Position numbers and translations under genes: made by a program
Assembly (NCBI GenBank): GCA_018333075.1
Contig: BORH01000006.1
Location: 124,001 to 188,000 of the forward strand
Length of the DNA: 64,000 nucleotides
Direction of reading: 5' to 3'
Source of the DNA: Heyndrickxia sporothermodurans
GTDB taxonomy: Bacteria > Bacillota > Bacilli > Bacillales > Bacillaceae_C
In this document: positions 16,910 to 27,369 of the stretch, one piece after another
How the letters are laid out: every line of letters begins with the position of its first letter
Position numbering within the stretch: the stretch's first letter is position 1
Notes under the pieces: model-generated
The model's input: the letters and a program-made list of their open reading frames with translations, nothing else
Told to the model about the DNA's origin: nothing
The model's database searches: none

Positions 16910-17527
16910 TTATTTATATATAGCATCTACATACATCGTCGTTAATGTCCATGCAATTTCATCTAGTGAGTACTTATTATGATTAAATACAATTTCCCAT
17001 TGATACATTTCGTTTGAAAAAAACCAGCTACAGGCAGCAAGCTCAGCTTTTAAGTCCGTACGTGCTAAACCCTTGACTTGCGAATATGTAATATCCTTTG
17101 TAATTCCTTGAATAAATCTAAGTCTAATTTCTTCCCATTTCTCATTTACTTTATGTGACAGACCCATCGCTTCAGAGAAAACCTTCATAATATCTCTTTC
17201 CGTATCCGCTATTTTTAAAAATGATAAAACTTGACTTAAAATGATTTCCTTTGCCTCTTCCCTTGTTGTAGGAAAAAAAGGGATACTAGCTACATCAAAA
17301 AACTTTTTCATCACATCTTCCATAAGCACAATTAATAAATCATCTTTTCCTTTAAAATGACCATATACCGTTCCATACCCTATATTCGCTTCCTCCATTA
17401 TGCTTTTAACGGTAGTTCTTTGAAAGCCTTCCTTTAAGAAAATATGGTGTGCGGCCCGGATAATTTTATTTCTTGTCCTAATCGATCGTAAATGTCTACC
17501 ATCTTCAATATTTATTTCATCTTTCAT
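16910..17527 (-). CDS. TetR/AcrR-family transcriptional regulator
   Basis: A 205-residue TetR repressor. The helix-turn-helix is TTVKSIMEEANIGYGTVYGHF near residues 38-58, then an all-helical effector domain. The ATG at 17527 is preferred because GGTGG precedes it by about 5 bases; the GTG at 17536 overlaps that site. It has no adjacent efflux pump and lies between hflX and the permease, so its targets are unclear. Confidence 0.85.
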   Translation of the reverse strand: MKDEINIEDGRHLRSIRTRNKIIRAAHHIFLKEGFQRTTVKSIMEEANIGYGTVYGHFKGKDDLLIVLMEDVMKKFFDVASIPFFPTTREEAKEIILSQVLSFLKIADTERDIMKVFSEAMGLSHKVNEKWEEIRLRFIQGITKDITYSQVKGLARTDLKAELAACSWFFSNEMYQWEIVFNHNKYSLDEIAWTLTTMYVDAIYK

Positions 17528-17605
17528 AATTACCACCGACTTCCATTTATAATACTTTTATTTCATGATAGCGAAAAAAAATAAAAAGGAAAACTTTTAA
17601 AAGAA

Positions 17606-17655
17606 TTGGGGCTGTCTTAAAAGAAAGTGTTACTCACTTTTCAGACAACCCCAAC
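17606..17655 (-). terminator. Terminator of hflX
   Basis: TTGGGGCTGTCT and AGACAACCCCAA form the stem, with a long AT-rich loop that can fold again. T-rich sequence follows on the minus strand. Confidence 0.75.
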
Positions 17656-17678
17656 CGTTTGAAATTTATTCTTTTCTT

Positions 17679-18935
17679 TTAGATTACATATTCATGATGC
17701 TTCTCAAAATCACTTTTTCTACATTCAAGAACTAACTTTGTACCTTCCTCTTCATAGCTCGTTTCGATCACATTCGCATATTTATTAAAATACGAAATCA
17801 TTTGACCCTTATCATATGGAATGAGCATTTCGCATTTAACATAGTCTTTAAAAATTTCTTTTCGAATGAGTTGAATTAGCTCATCTATTCCGATTCTTTG
17901 TTTAGCTGACAGGAATACATCCTCTCCCCTTATCATTGGAATTTGTATATCGACTAAGTCTGACTTATTGTAGGCATAGATCATCGGAATATTCTCTATC
18001 CCAATATCTTTTAATGTTTGATTTGTGATTTCCATTAATCGCTCATAGTTAGGATTAGAATAATCGACAACATGAATTAATAAATCACTTTCAGCTACCT
18101 CTTCTAAGGTTGAACGAAACGCTTTTACAAGATGATGGGGAAGCTTACTAACAAACCCAACTGTATCTGTTAACAGGAAAGATTTATGATCTGTCAATGA
18201 AATATTACGTACTGACGTTTCTAGAGTTGCAAATAGCATATCTTTTTCAAACACTTGTTTATTATCAAGAGGATGAAATGTTTCTATCAAAGCATTCATA
18301 ATGGTTGATTTACCAGCATTTGTATAACCTACTAACGAAACAACCGGTACATCATTTTTCTTTCGTTGCTTTCTTTGTGTTTTCCTGTGACCGACTAATA
18401 TTTCTAATTCCTTATTTAAAGCAGAAATTTTTTCTTCAATTTTTCTACGATCAAGCTCTAATTTCGTTTCTCCTGCCCCTCTATTTTTCAAGCCAGATCC
18501 CCCACCCTGTCGTCCTAACGACTCGCGGAGCCCAACTAATCTTGGGAGCATATATTGCAATTGAGCAACTTCTACCTGAAGCTGTGCTTCCTTCGTTCTT
18601 GCGCGTTCCCCAAAAATATCTAAAATCAGAATTGTCCGGTCAATTACTTTACAATCAAGATCAGATTCTAAATTTCGGATTTGTGAGGGAGATAATTCAT
18701 CATTAAAAATGATGACATCCGCTTCCATCATTTCAGCTAGTGTTTTAATTTCACTTGTTTTCCCAGTCCCAACATAATGAGATTTGTTTATTTTTTGTAA
18801 ATTTTGGGTGACCTCACTTGCCACCTCAATCTCACATGCTTCTGCTAAATTTCTTAATTCCTCCATTGAATAATCAAAATTGGGTTGATTATTCATGTTT
18901 ACTCCGACTAATATCGCTTTTTCTCTATATTCCAT
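17679..18935 (-). CDS. hflX: Ribosome-associated GTPase HflX
   Basis: The 418-residue GTPase has an N-terminal glycine-rich HflX domain (GGGSGLKNRGAGETKLELDRR), a coiled-coil linker, and the G domain with GYTNAGKST (P-loop), DTVGF (G3) and NKSD (G4). HflX splits stalled or hibernating 70S ribosomes and binds the 50S subunit. The length matches the family (about 410-430). It is monocistronic, with its own terminator. Confidence 0.95.
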   Translation of the reverse strand: MEYREKAILVGVNMNNQPNFDYSMEELRNLAEACEIEVASEVTQNLQKINKSHYVGTGKTSEIKTLAEMMEADVIIFNDELSPSQIRNLESDLDCKVIDRTILILDIFGERARTKEAQLQVEVAQLQYMLPRLVGLRESLGRQGGGSGLKNRGAGETKLELDRRKIEEKISALNKELEILVGHRKTQRKQRKKNDVPVVSLVGYTNAGKSTIMNALIETFHPLDNKQVFEKDMLFATLETSVRNISLTDHKSFLLTDTVGFVSKLPHHLVKAFRSTLEEVAESDLLIHVVDYSNPNYERLMEITNQTLKDIGIENIPMIYAYNKSDLVDIQIPMIRGEDVFLSAKQRIGIDELIQLIRKEIFKDYVKCEMLIPYDKGQMISYFNKYANVIETSYEEEGTKLVLECRKSDFEKHHEYVI

Positions 18936-19152
18936 AAAATCCTACCCTTCATGTTAAAAAATAGACGTTTTTTTCTTATAATTATTTACTTCAAATCAAA
19001 TAGTGATCTATTTTAAGAAAAAATTCTTTGATAGAAAAACACAAGCTACCTGCCTGTGCTAAACGAGTAACGGATTTAATCATATATTTTCCTAAAAGTG
19101 AAGTCCCTAAAGGTGAACGAGTAGAAAACAAAACGTTCCTAAAAAGGACAAC

Positions 19153-19186
19153 AAAAAAGAGGGCAGAATTGTCCTTCCCTCTTTTT
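19153..19186. terminator. Bidirectional terminator with no protein gene before it
   Basis: AAAAAAGAGGG pairs with CCCTCTTTTT. Neither strand has a recognised protein gene ending here, so it may end the small transcript proposed on the minus strand at 19187-19400. Confidence 0.7.
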
Positions 19187-19400
19187 CCGATCATTCAAGA
19201 AAATTCCAAGTAATTTTCTTATAAATATAAAATAGGGTTCCTTAAAGTAGGCAGACTAATCCGGTTACTCCACACATAGGCAGAGCCTGTGCACTATTTA
19301 ATTAGCGGCACAAAGCCTTAAATCGGATTTTTGCATACTTCAAGGCTACCCCTCCGTTCTGTAAAAAAGTTAAACATAGTTTATCATAAACACAATCCAA
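19187..19400 (-). ncRNA. Candidate small transcript with a 13-codon ORF and hairpins
   Basis: On the minus strand GGAGGGG (19349-19355) lies 5 bases before a TTG that opens MKYAKIRFKALCR (19343-19302). CACAGGC/GCCTATGTG then forms a hairpin around 19272-19292, with a second tiny frame MCGVTGLVCLL, and transcription would end at 19153-19186. A possible promoter (TTGTAA, 17 bases, TAAACT) lies near 19380-19410. No known riboswitch family fits. It could be a regulatory RNA, a leader whose target was lost, or chance. Confidence 0.3.
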
Positions 19401-19567
19401 TTACAATAATTATTTTCCGAAATATTCAGTTATTTCCTGTTTCCATTTGCATAAATCCTATTAAGATGATCTTTACAAGAATGATCCATAAATCATATTT
19501 GCTGTTCCCCAATCTATCGCTTTGCTTCACTGATGATAATTACTTTAAAGCACTGAATAAAATAAAA

Positions 19568-19620
19568 ACCTAGCAAGAAAATTCCTGCTAGGTCATCTAT
19601 CGCGAGTCAGGGGGGACTCG
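19568..19620 (-). terminator. Tandem terminator hairpins of the subtilase gene
   Basis: CGAGTC/GACTCG-type hairpin at 19602-19620 is followed on the minus strand by ACCTAGCA/TGCTAGGT (19568-19593) and a T-rich tail. Confidence 0.8.
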
Positions 19621-19628
19621 GATTTAGG

Positions 19629-22600
19629 TTACTTAATATAGAGCTTACCTTGTGCTAGTTTTGTTGAGACATTGTCATAATCATCCTTCACTTTCACTTC
19701 AACAACTGCACCGTCCGCTTTCGTTCCTTTTGGCACTGTCCAGTAGCCAACATAATGACCTGAAGATGTTTCCATCATCGGCAATTCTGTTGCATTATCA
19801 CTGCTTACATTTGTTAATGGCATATGAATAGCAAATGTAGCTTTTAAGCCAGGCTCACTATCAAATTCAATCTTGACAGAGTCTCCTACCTTCAAGTCTT
19901 TATCAGCATTTGGCAATAGATTTGAAATTTGTGGTGCATCGTATTTTGTAAATACAGTTACCTTCTTCGTTACTTTATTGCCCGCTTTATCTTGAGCTAC
20001 TACTTTAATCACATTTTCGCCATTTTCAAGCATAATTCGTTTTGAATATTTTCCATCTGTTACAGTTGCCTTTTGACCATTGATTTTAACTGTATCCAAA
20101 TTCGCATCGCTAACTGATCCTTCAACCGTTACTGTTTCGCGATTTGTTTTTGTATTATTTTTTGGACTATCAATGGTTAAAGTTGGATTTGTCTTGTCAT
20201 ACACCACTTTAACCGGTGCAGATTGTTCAGTTGAACCAGAATCAACAGAAGCTTTCGCCGTAAGGACATTTTCTCCTTCAGTCAAGTCAATATCAGCAGA
20301 GAATGTTCCATTATCAGCTGCATCAACAGTTTTCACATCTTTACCATTGTTTAGAATGTGAACTTTAGTTGATGGAGAAGCTGTTCCTTCAACTGTTGCT
20401 GTTCCTTGATTTGTAAATGAACCATCTTTAGGAGATGTAATTGTTGGAACATCCACTTCATAGTTTACACGAGCACGAATCATGTAATTTCCTTCTTCAG
20501 CAGGGGATTGTGACCATGCTCCGCCAACATATTGCCAGCTGCGTTTAGCATTTGTGCTACTTTCATCTGTAGCTAATCCAGGTGCATTTGGATTTGCTTT
20601 CGATTGAATGTAAACCATGTAGAAATCACCATTTACTGTGATTCCTTCTGCAGAAAGATCAACAACTGTCCATTCACCATTTCGAAGTGCTGTTGCATTA
20701 ATTGGACCAGCAATTTTCTTACCTGGTGCTCCATTTGATCCAGATGCATCCCAAACCTCTACTTTAAACTCGGTTCCACCAGGAGATGGCCAATCAGCTG
20801 TCCAGAAACGGAATACTCCCGCAGTAACGATAGCTGTCTTTTTGCCTTCTGGAAGAGACATTTTTACAGCCCAGCCATTGCCTGCATCATAGAATGCACG
20901 CGCATTTTCTGCAGTTCCATCATCATAGCCAATTTCACCGCCAGGATAGCTAATAATTGGAACTAGATCTACATTAACATCCGCTGTTTCTCCACCATTT
21001 ACTGTTACTTGTTTTTCTTGTGAATGATAGAATGGTGCAATGATTTTTAATGTGTATGTGCCTTCATAAGCAGAAAGCTCATAATGACCATTCGCATCCG
21101 TTTGTACAGGAGTAACTGCAGCATCTTCAACTAGAAGGACCGTTGCTCCTTGTAATGGTTCGCCAGTTGATTTATTTTTCACTGTACCACTTATGTTTCC
21201 TTTAGGTAATTCTTCAAGAACAAAGTTTGCAGTTGATACTCCATCATTTTCGATGGTTACTCTTTGCTGCACGGAATTGTAACCATAAGCATCTGCTTGC
21301 AGCGTATAATCACCAGATGCATGTGTCATTTCATATTCGCCATTAGCTGGATTTGTTGTCACAGAACGACCAGTTTCCAATACACTTACTTGCGCACTCA
21401 TTGGCAATAGTGTAGGATTAACTTGTTCCTCTTTCGCCGGAGGAGCATCCTTTTTAGGTATCTCTGGCTTAATTGTAGCTGGATTTACCTTTTCTTTTTT
21501 CAGTGAATCACTGTTATCATTTTTAATTACTCCAAGATTATTGTTACCTTTTGATTCCTTACTGTTAATTGATGTAGCAGAGAGCTTCACATCATCAATA
21601 TACCAGCCTTGCTTTTGTACACTTCCATCTGATTTTAAGTTAAAGCCGATGTAAATACGTTGACCACTATAATCAGAAAGATTGACTTCTTGATTAGTCC
21701 AACTAGATGTAGTTCCATTTAGGCGTAATAACTGTGTCCAGTTTTCTTGGTCAGTTGATACGAAAACATGAGCAAAATCATAATTATTTTCTAATTCATA
21801 CCAATTCTTAAATTGTAGATATGCATTGCCTTCCGGAAGATCGATCGGTGGCATCACCAATGTCATATTTGCACTATTGTCATAGTTACCAGAAAGGTTT
21901 GTCGCATATACTTTCTCACCTGAAGCAGCGCTCCTTGGCCCAGATGTTGGAACACCCCATTGCCATGAATCTTTTTCACCAAAAGAAGTCCATCCAGTTG
22001 GTGTTGATTCAAAGTCTTGAGAATAGCCAACTGTGATTCCAGGCATAACATTTACTTCATATTGATTACTCGTTACTTCGTTATTACCGAAATCATTCAT
22101 TTTCCAACGATATTTTAAAGATGGTGCAGCAATTTTATCCCCAGGAATCTCCGCTGAGTATACCCCAGATTTAAAATCACCGGAAATTCTTTTCGCTTCA
22201 ATATTTTTCCATTCACCATTTTGATTTTGATATTGTAATGTAACAGTAGACACGCTTACATTATCAGTAACTTCGATTGTTAACGGTAATTTCATTCCTG
22301 CATAAGTTTCAGTCGGTGCAGTATGTTTGAAAGTTGGAGCTTCATTGTCATCTCCATTTTTCGTTACTTGACCTTTTACTTTTCCTAAACCACTAACTAC
22401 AGAAGAAACGGCATCAAATGCATTAACTAATCCGTATCCATACCCATTATTAGGAGTTTGTGGGAAAGTTGAGTCTGTTAAAGGTGTCGCTGTGTTGATT
22501 AGAATTTCTTCGATTTGATCAACTGTAAGCGAAGCGTTCACCTGACGCAATAACGCTACGACAGCAGAAACGTGTGGACCAGCCATTGAAGTTCCATTCC

Positions 22601-23981
22601 AGCCGCCTTCATAAGCACCACCAGGTACAGATGAGCGAATGTTCACACCAGGCGCAGAAATATCAGGCTTTACTTCACCATATGGTGATGGCCCTTGTAA
22701 AGAAAAGTTAGCTAATTTATTGTTGATATCTGTTGCACCCGTCGCAAAGCTTTCAGGATAGTTTGCTGGGTTAGCAATTGATCCTGGTCCGCCAGGCTCA
22801 AAGATTGTTGTATTCCCTGCAGAGAATTCAGGGAAGATTTCCGCAGCTCTCCAGTTTTGAACCATTTCACGGTACCATTCGTCAATACCGCGTCCACCAC
22901 CCCATGAGTTGTTCACTACATCTGGAGCCATTTCAGGATGTGGATTTCCTTGCGCATCCTTAGGAGCTAGAATCCATTCCGCAGCTTCAAGCAGGTCTGC
23001 ATCTGTTCCTCCAGCTGCTGTAAAAGCTTTAACAGCAATCCATTTTGCACCAGGAGCTACACCAATTTGGTTCGCACCATTAGGTTCAGAACCAACCATT
23101 GTACCCATTGTATGTGACCCGTGACCTTGATCATCATACGGTGCAGAACGACCAGCTGTAGCATCAAACCAGTTCATTTCATGATTTGGGCTATTTGGAT
23201 TTGCCGGATTAAATCCGCGATATTTTTCCTTTAATGCTGGATGGTCCCATTGAACACCAGTATCAATATTTGCAATGACAGTACCAGATCCATCAATGCC
23301 CATATCCCATACTTGTGGGGCACCTACACGTTCAATGTTCCACTCAATACTATTTGTACCTGCCTTTTTCTCTTCAGCAGTTTTCGCACTTTTTTCTGTC
23401 TTTTTATCACTTGTATTAGGTGCTGCTACACCTGTTTTATAAAGCTGGCGAGTTTCGTTTGGAAGCACTTTAGCAACTGATTCGAAACCTGCAAGCTTTT
23501 GCATAATTTCCTTCGTCGCTGTTACGGCCATTCCATTGACAATATAGAAGGATTCAAAATCTTTTACTTTGCCATTTTTCTTCTCTTTTTTAAGATATTT
23601 AATGACATCTTCTTGAGTAAGAGTAGCAGTTGCTCTTAATTCTGATACAACTGCAGATCGCTTAGCAAGCTTTGCTTTTAATGCAGAAAGCTTTGCTTTA
23701 CTTGCATTCGTTCCAGCTTTTTTAGCAGCCTTTTTTGTGTCTGCCTGCTCCTTAAATTTGATTAGGAATGTAACTTTGTCGTCTTCACTTTTAAACTGCT
23801 TTTGAAGAATGTCACTAATTTTAGAGCTAGTAACATTTTTGGCATCTAAAACAGATGTGTAAGGCTTTTTCGTTACAGACAAGGAAGCGGCATTTGCAAA
23901 GCTTGGTGTTAATAGTGATATCGACATCAACACAGTGGCCAATACACTTGTGGCCTTAGCAACTTTTCTTTTTCTTGGCAT
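19629..23981 (-). CDS. bpr: Secreted subtilisin-like protease, bacillopeptidase F type
   Basis: A 1450-residue exoprotease, close in length and order to B. subtilis Bpr (about 1430). Signal peptide 1-32, inhibitor I9-like propeptide to about 180, S8 catalytic domain with Asp240 (NIDTGVQWDH), His287 (GHGSHTMG), Asn390 (SAGN) and Ser465 (NGTSMAGPH). A MAM/jelly-roll-like domain (about 650-800), a Pro/Lys linker, two carboxypeptidase-regulatory-like repeats (about 865-1020) and C-terminal bacterial Ig-like repeats follow. No sortase or S-layer anchor is visible. It should be secreted as a scavenging protease and is monocistronic. Confidence 0.93.
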   Translation of the reverse strand: MPRKRKVAKATSVLATVLMSISLLTPSFANAASLSVTKKPYTSVLDAKNVTSSKISDILQKQFKSEDDKVTFLIKFKEQADTKKAAKKAGTNASKAKLSALKAKLAKRSAVVSELRATATLTQEDVIKYLKKEKKNGKVKDFESFYIVNGMAVTATKEIMQKLAGFESVAKVLPNETRQLYKTGVAAPNTSDKKTEKSAKTAEEKKAGTNSIEWNIERVGAPQVWDMGIDGSGTVIANIDTGVQWDHPALKEKYRGFNPANPNSPNHEMNWFDATAGRSAPYDDQGHGSHTMGTMVGSEPNGANQIGVAPGAKWIAVKAFTAAGGTDADLLEAAEWILAPKDAQGNPHPEMAPDVVNNSWGGGRGIDEWYREMVQNWRAAEIFPEFSAGNTTIFEPGGPGSIANPANYPESFATGATDINNKLANFSLQGPSPYGEVKPDISAPGVNIRSSVPGGAYEGGWNGTSMAGPHVSAVVALLRQVNASLTVDQIEEILINTATPLTDSTFPQTPNNGYGYGLVNAFDAVSSVVSGLGKVKGQVTKNGDDNEAPTFKHTAPTETYAGMKLPLTIEVTDNVSVSTVTLQYQNQNGEWKNIEAKRISGDFKSGVYSAEIPGDKIAAPSLKYRWKMNDFGNNEVTSNQYEVNVMPGITVGYSQDFESTPTGWTSFGEKDSWQWGVPTSGPRSAASGEKVYATNLSGNYDNSANMTLVMPPIDLPEGNAYLQFKNWYELENNYDFAHVFVSTDQENWTQLLRLNGTTSSWTNQEVNLSDYSGQRIYIGFNLKSDGSVQKQGWYIDDVKLSATSINSKESKGNNNLGVIKNDNSDSLKKEKVNPATIKPEIPKKDAPPAKEEQVNPTLLPMSAQVSVLETGRSVTTNPANGEYEMTHASGDYTLQADAYGYNSVQQRVTIENDGVSTANFVLEELPKGNISGTVKNKSTGEPLQGATVLLVEDAAVTPVQTDANGHYELSAYEGTYTLKIIAPFYHSQEKQVTVNGGETADVNVDLVPIISYPGGEIGYDDGTAENARAFYDAGNGWAVKMSLPEGKKTAIVTAGVFRFWTADWPSPGGTEFKVEVWDASGSNGAPGKKIAGPINATALRNGEWTVVDLSAEGITVNGDFYMVYIQSKANPNAPGLATDESSTNAKRSWQYVGGAWSQSPAEEGNYMIRARVNYEVDVPTITSPKDGSFTNQGTATVEGTASPSTKVHILNNGKDVKTVDAADNGTFSADIDLTEGENVLTAKASVDSGSTEQSAPVKVVYDKTNPTLTIDSPKNNTKTNRETVTVEGSVSDANLDTVKINGQKATVTDGKYSKRIMLENGENVIKVVAQDKAGNKVTKKVTVFTKYDAPQISNLLPNADKDLKVGDSVKIEFDSEPGLKATFAIHMPLTNVSSDNATELPMMETSSGHYVGYWTVPKGTKADGAVVEVKVKDDYDNVSTKLAQGKLYIK

Positions 23982-24614
23982 TTCCTAGTTTCCTCCCCTC
24001 AAATAAAAGGCAATTTTTCAATTGATGTCTCCGGATAAAATCATGGGATTTACATCTTTTTCAAAAAAAATTAATCCTTTATCCGAATAACAACGAAGTT
24101 GAAAAAAAACCTAATGAATAAAAAATGACAACTACTTTCCTCCTTTCTCTAGACTACTTGCTGAAGGTTCTTAGTTGTCTATTTAAATATATAGCGCAGG
24201 TGCAAAAGAATTTGTCATAATTTGTCGACAAAGGTCTGAATTTTCAGATTTTAGTAGAATGGTATGAATTTGAAATTCTCATAAACAACTAAAGACCTAA
24301 TATTCCTAAAATTTAAAATTGTTCAACGTTAAGTAATTCCTGTTAATTCAACACTTCTTTAAAAATGGAATATAGGTCTACTAAACCATTTTTAGAAAAT
24401 TAGAAATATACCCCCAAAAAATACATATTTAAACCTAGTACTTACTTTCATTATTCTTTTTTATGTATTCGCTATAGGTTGAAAGTCCTTGGAAATAATT
24501 AGAAACAACCTGTCCTATTGTTAATGCGTACTACTTTTATAGTGAGTAATCACCCGTCTTTCTCCTTCTAATTACACATACTTACCCTTTTCGACTTTAA
24601 AAAGAACTATTTAT
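23982..24614. other. Divergent upstream region of bpr and the MFS gene
   Basis: About 630 AT-rich bases. Direct repeats of TTTGTCATAATTTGTC type occur at about 24212-24232. A strong minus-strand AAAGGAGGAAAG at about 24135-24150 opens only a 6-codon frame. No gene was recognised. Confidence 0.4.
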
Positions 24615-24643
24615 TTGACAAAGATATTATCTAGAATGATACT
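24615..24643 (+). promoter_or_regulatory. Sigma-A promoter of the MFS gene
   Basis: TTGACA (24615) and GATACT (24638) are 17 bases apart. A leader of about 160 bases follows, with a TTTTACAG/CTGTAAAA hairpin at 24682-24726. Confidence 0.55.
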
Positions 24644-24809
24644 ATTCTTTAGAAATGGATATTTTGGCAAACGTGTTTGGATTTTACAGGTACTCTCTTT
24701 TCTACAAGCTGTAAAAAACAAAAATGAAGTTAAATGTAAGAATATATTTAAATCTACATCAGCCATATTAAGAAAAGAGCATATGCATTTTATTTAATGG
24801 AGGTTATGC

Positions 24810-26276
24810 ATGCAAAAAACAAATACAAAAACAGTCACCATCGCCCTTTTTGTCGCGACCTTTTTAACCGCGATAGAAGGGACGATTGTTAGTACAGCAA
24901 TGCCTACCATTGTTAGCGAGCTAAAAGGACTCGAATTAATGAACTGGGTATTTGCGATTTACTTACTTACTTCAGCAGTTACTGTTCCAATTTTCGGTAA
25001 GCTTTCTGATCTATATGGTAGAAAAGCCATATTCCTTATCGGTACTGTTATTTTCCTTATTGGGTCCGCTCTTTGTGGTCTTTCCCAATCAATGGAACAA
25101 CTAATTATTTTTCGAGCCTTACAAGGGATCGGAGCAGGAGCAATTATGCCTGTAACTACAACTATTATCGGTGATATTTATCCATATGAAAAACGTGCAA
25201 AGGTACTTGGCTTAATGGGTGCTGCATGGGGGATTGCAGGAGTAATTGGACCACTTGTCGGAGGCTTTTTTGTTGATCAACTATCTTGGCACTGGATTTT
25301 CTATATAAATGTCCCATTCGGAATTGTAGCCATGCTAATGGTTGGCTTTGCTTTAAAAGAAAATATAGAAAAAACGAAGAAAAAAATCGACTATGCTGGT
25401 GCATTAACCTTTTCTATCGGTATGCTATTCTTGCTATTCGCTTTGCAAAGAGGTGGAGATACTCATAACTGGGCATCAGCAACGATTATTATTTCTTTTA
25501 TTGTAGCCATTATTTCACTTCTTCTTTTCATATTTATTGAGTCTAAAGTAAAGGAACCACTCATTCCATTGCAGCTTTTCCGCTTAAGAGCCGTTTCAGT
25601 TTCAAATACAGTCGGTTTCCTTGCAAGTGCTGTGTTAATTGGAATCACTGTTTATATTCCTATGTGGGTACAGGGAATTATGGGACATGGTGCCACTATT
25701 TCCGGATTAATGCTTGCACCTATGTCTATTACATGGATGATTGGTTCCTTTATAGGTGGAAGAATGTTGCTTCGTTACGGTGAAAGAGTTACCGTAGCAT
25801 CAGGAATGGGGATTTTAGTTATTTCTGGTATTTGGCTAATGTTCTTCTCCATAAAAACACCTGAGCTCTTTTTCTATCTCTTATCCGCTTTAATTGGAGT
25901 CGGATTTGGAATGGTGATGACGATTACAATGGTCAGCTCACAATCTGCCGTGGACTGGTCAATGCGTGGGGCTGCAACTGCATCTAATACATTTTTTCGA
26001 ACATTAGGTCAATCAGTTGGCGTTGCATTTCTTGGTACCTATTTTAATACTACACTTGTTACGAAAACTTCAGAGTCCAATATTGATTCAGGTAATCTTA
26101 ACCAATTAATAAATCCAAACCTAGCAACAGAGCTCCCAGAGCAAGCACGAATTTCATTAAGAGGAGTTCTTGAATTTGGTCTGCATCATTTATTTACCGC
26201 TATGATGATTATCGCTCTACTCGGACTAATGGTAGCTTTTTTATCACCACGCTTAAAATCAGAAAAAAGAGGATAA
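24810..26276 (+). CDS. MFS drug-efflux transporter, DHA2 (14-helix) family
   Basis: A 488-residue transporter with motif [14 protein letters not shown] after helix 2, motif C-like [16 protein letters not shown] at helix 5 and fourteen predicted helices, typical of Bmr3/EmrB-type proton antiporters. It exports drugs or lipophilic compounds across the membrane. GGAGG precedes the ATG by 6 bases. It is preceded by a consensus promoter with a long structured leader and followed by a terminator. Confidence 0.9.
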   Translation: MQKTNTKTVTIALFVATFLTAIEGTIVSTAMPTIVSELKGLELMNWVFAIYLLTSAVTVPIFGKLSDLYGRKAIFLIGTVIFLIGSALCGLSQSMEQLIIFRALQGIGAGAIMPVTTTIIGDIYPYEKRAKVLGLMGAAWGIAGVIGPLVGGFFVDQLSWHWIFYINVPFGIVAMLMVGFALKENIEKTKKKIDYAGALTFSIGMLFLLFALQRGGDTHNWASATIIISFIVAIISLLLFIFIESKVKEPLIPLQLFRLRAVSVSNTVGFLASAVLIGITVYIPMWVQGIMGHGATISGLMLAPMSITWMIGSFIGGRMLLRYGERVTVASGMGILVISGIWLMFFSIKTPELFFYLLSALIGVGFGMVMTITMVSSQSAVDWSMRGAATASNTFFRTLGQSVGVAFLGTYFNTTLVTKTSESNIDSGNLNQLINPNLATELPEQARISLRGVLEFGLHHLFTAMMIIALLGLMVAFLSPRLKSEKRG

Positions 26277-26278
26277 TG

Positions 26279-26307
26279 AAAAAAGCTGGATAATCCAGCT
26301 TTTTTTC
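26279..26307 (+). terminator. Terminator of the MFS gene
   Basis: AAAAAAGCTGGAT pairs with ATCCAGCTTTTTTT, directly after the stop. Confidence 0.9.
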
Positions 26308-26373
26308 ATTAATACAGTGATTGCATATAAATCTTAATCATTTTTTTCATTGGAGTAACTTGTATAACTCCCC

Positions 26374-27231
26374 TTAATATATATCAACATTACCACTTGA
26401 TACTCTTACTTTGATTTCATGTTCTCCCGACCCATGCGTACCTCTTACCTTATGGTTTCCTATTTCCTGACTTTTCAACGGAAAATCACAAGAAATATCC
26501 CCACTGCTTGCCTTTCCATTTAAAGTGAAATCAGCATCTTTTGGCAGATCAAGCTTTACGGAGCCTGAACTTACATGAACATTAATAGAGTCGGTTAACT
26601 TATCCATTTGAAAGTCAAGTTTACCTGAAGAAAGTGTTGCATCAAGTTTCCCTGAGTATCCAGTGACATCTACCTTACCAGAGCTCATTTTTATTGATCC
26701 TGTTTTTGTGGATAGTGAATCCAACTGCGCACTTCCAGAAGAGCCTTTATGGTTATAATCATTCACCAATAAATTTGCAAGCTTCAAATTTCCAGAGCTC
26801 ATATTCACATTCATTTTATCAAGCTTCATTGGATGATTTTTTGATGTGCCAGACATCGTTAAATTACCAGAACCAACTGTGACATTCATATTTTGATCAT
26901 AATCTTTAGGGATATAAACGGTTACTTTGCTCTTATTCCAAAAGCCAAAGCCTTGGAACCATTTACGCTTTACCTCAACATGTATCGTATCTCCTTTACG
27001 ATAAGTGACTAACTTCCCTCTTCCTTCTAACTTAGCTTTAAGGTGCTCACGATCTTCAGGAATAATCGTCGTATTAGAGCTTGAGACATTCAGATCAATT
27101 AAATCAATATTTTTCATCGATTCTGTTTGTGTTCCTTTTTCACCAAAGGGAAACCATGCTGCTTCTTTTATACTCGTTCCAACTAAATATAATCCAATTA
27201 AAACTAATATAAAAATAAATAATTTCTTCAT
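26374..27231 (-). CDS. DUF4097 family beta-strand repeat protein, LiaG-like
   Basis: This 285-residue protein has an N-terminal membrane helix (residues 3-17) followed by an extracytoplasmic right-handed beta-repeat. Recurring units are of the form SSGxxxLxxL and SSGSVKLDL, as in DUF4097 and B. subtilis LiaG (YvqG). The ATG at 27231 follows AAAGGG; the start at 27261 is weaker. No lia genes are adjacent. A cell-envelope role is likely but not demonstrated by context. Confidence 0.85.
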   Translation of the reverse strand: MKKLFIFILVLIGLYLVGTSIKEAAWFPFGEKGTQTESMKNIDLIDLNVSSSNTTIIPEDREHLKAKLEGRGKLVTYRKGDTIHVEVKRKWFQGFGFWNKSKVTVYIPKDYDQNMNVTVGSGNLTMSGTSKNHPMKLDKMNVNMSSGNLKLANLLVNDYNHKGSSGSAQLDSLSTKTGSIKMSSGKVDVTGYSGKLDATLSSGKLDFQMDKLTDSINVHVSSGSVKLDLPKDADFTLNGKASSGDISCDFPLKSQEIGNHKVRGTHGSGEHEIKVRVSSGNVDIY

Positions 27232-27369
27232 AATTAATCGTCCCTTTCCAATCTTCTCCATGCTTATATCATAAATAACAAAACTGGATGCGACAATGCA
27301 CCGCGGATTTAAAAATATCTCAGACTTGAGGCTTAGAATTCAAATATTTCAAGAGGAGGGAAAAGAGAA

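Noticed and set aside
19187-19400. Known riboswitch (c-di-GMP, c-di-AMP, SAM, THF types)
   Set aside because: The conserved core bases of these classes, such as the GEMM tetraloop and ACGCAAAGCC context, do not match on either strand.
24615-24797. 60-codon upstream frame in the leader of the MFS gene
   Set aside because: Its start overlaps the promoter -35/-10 region and lacks a ribosome binding site.
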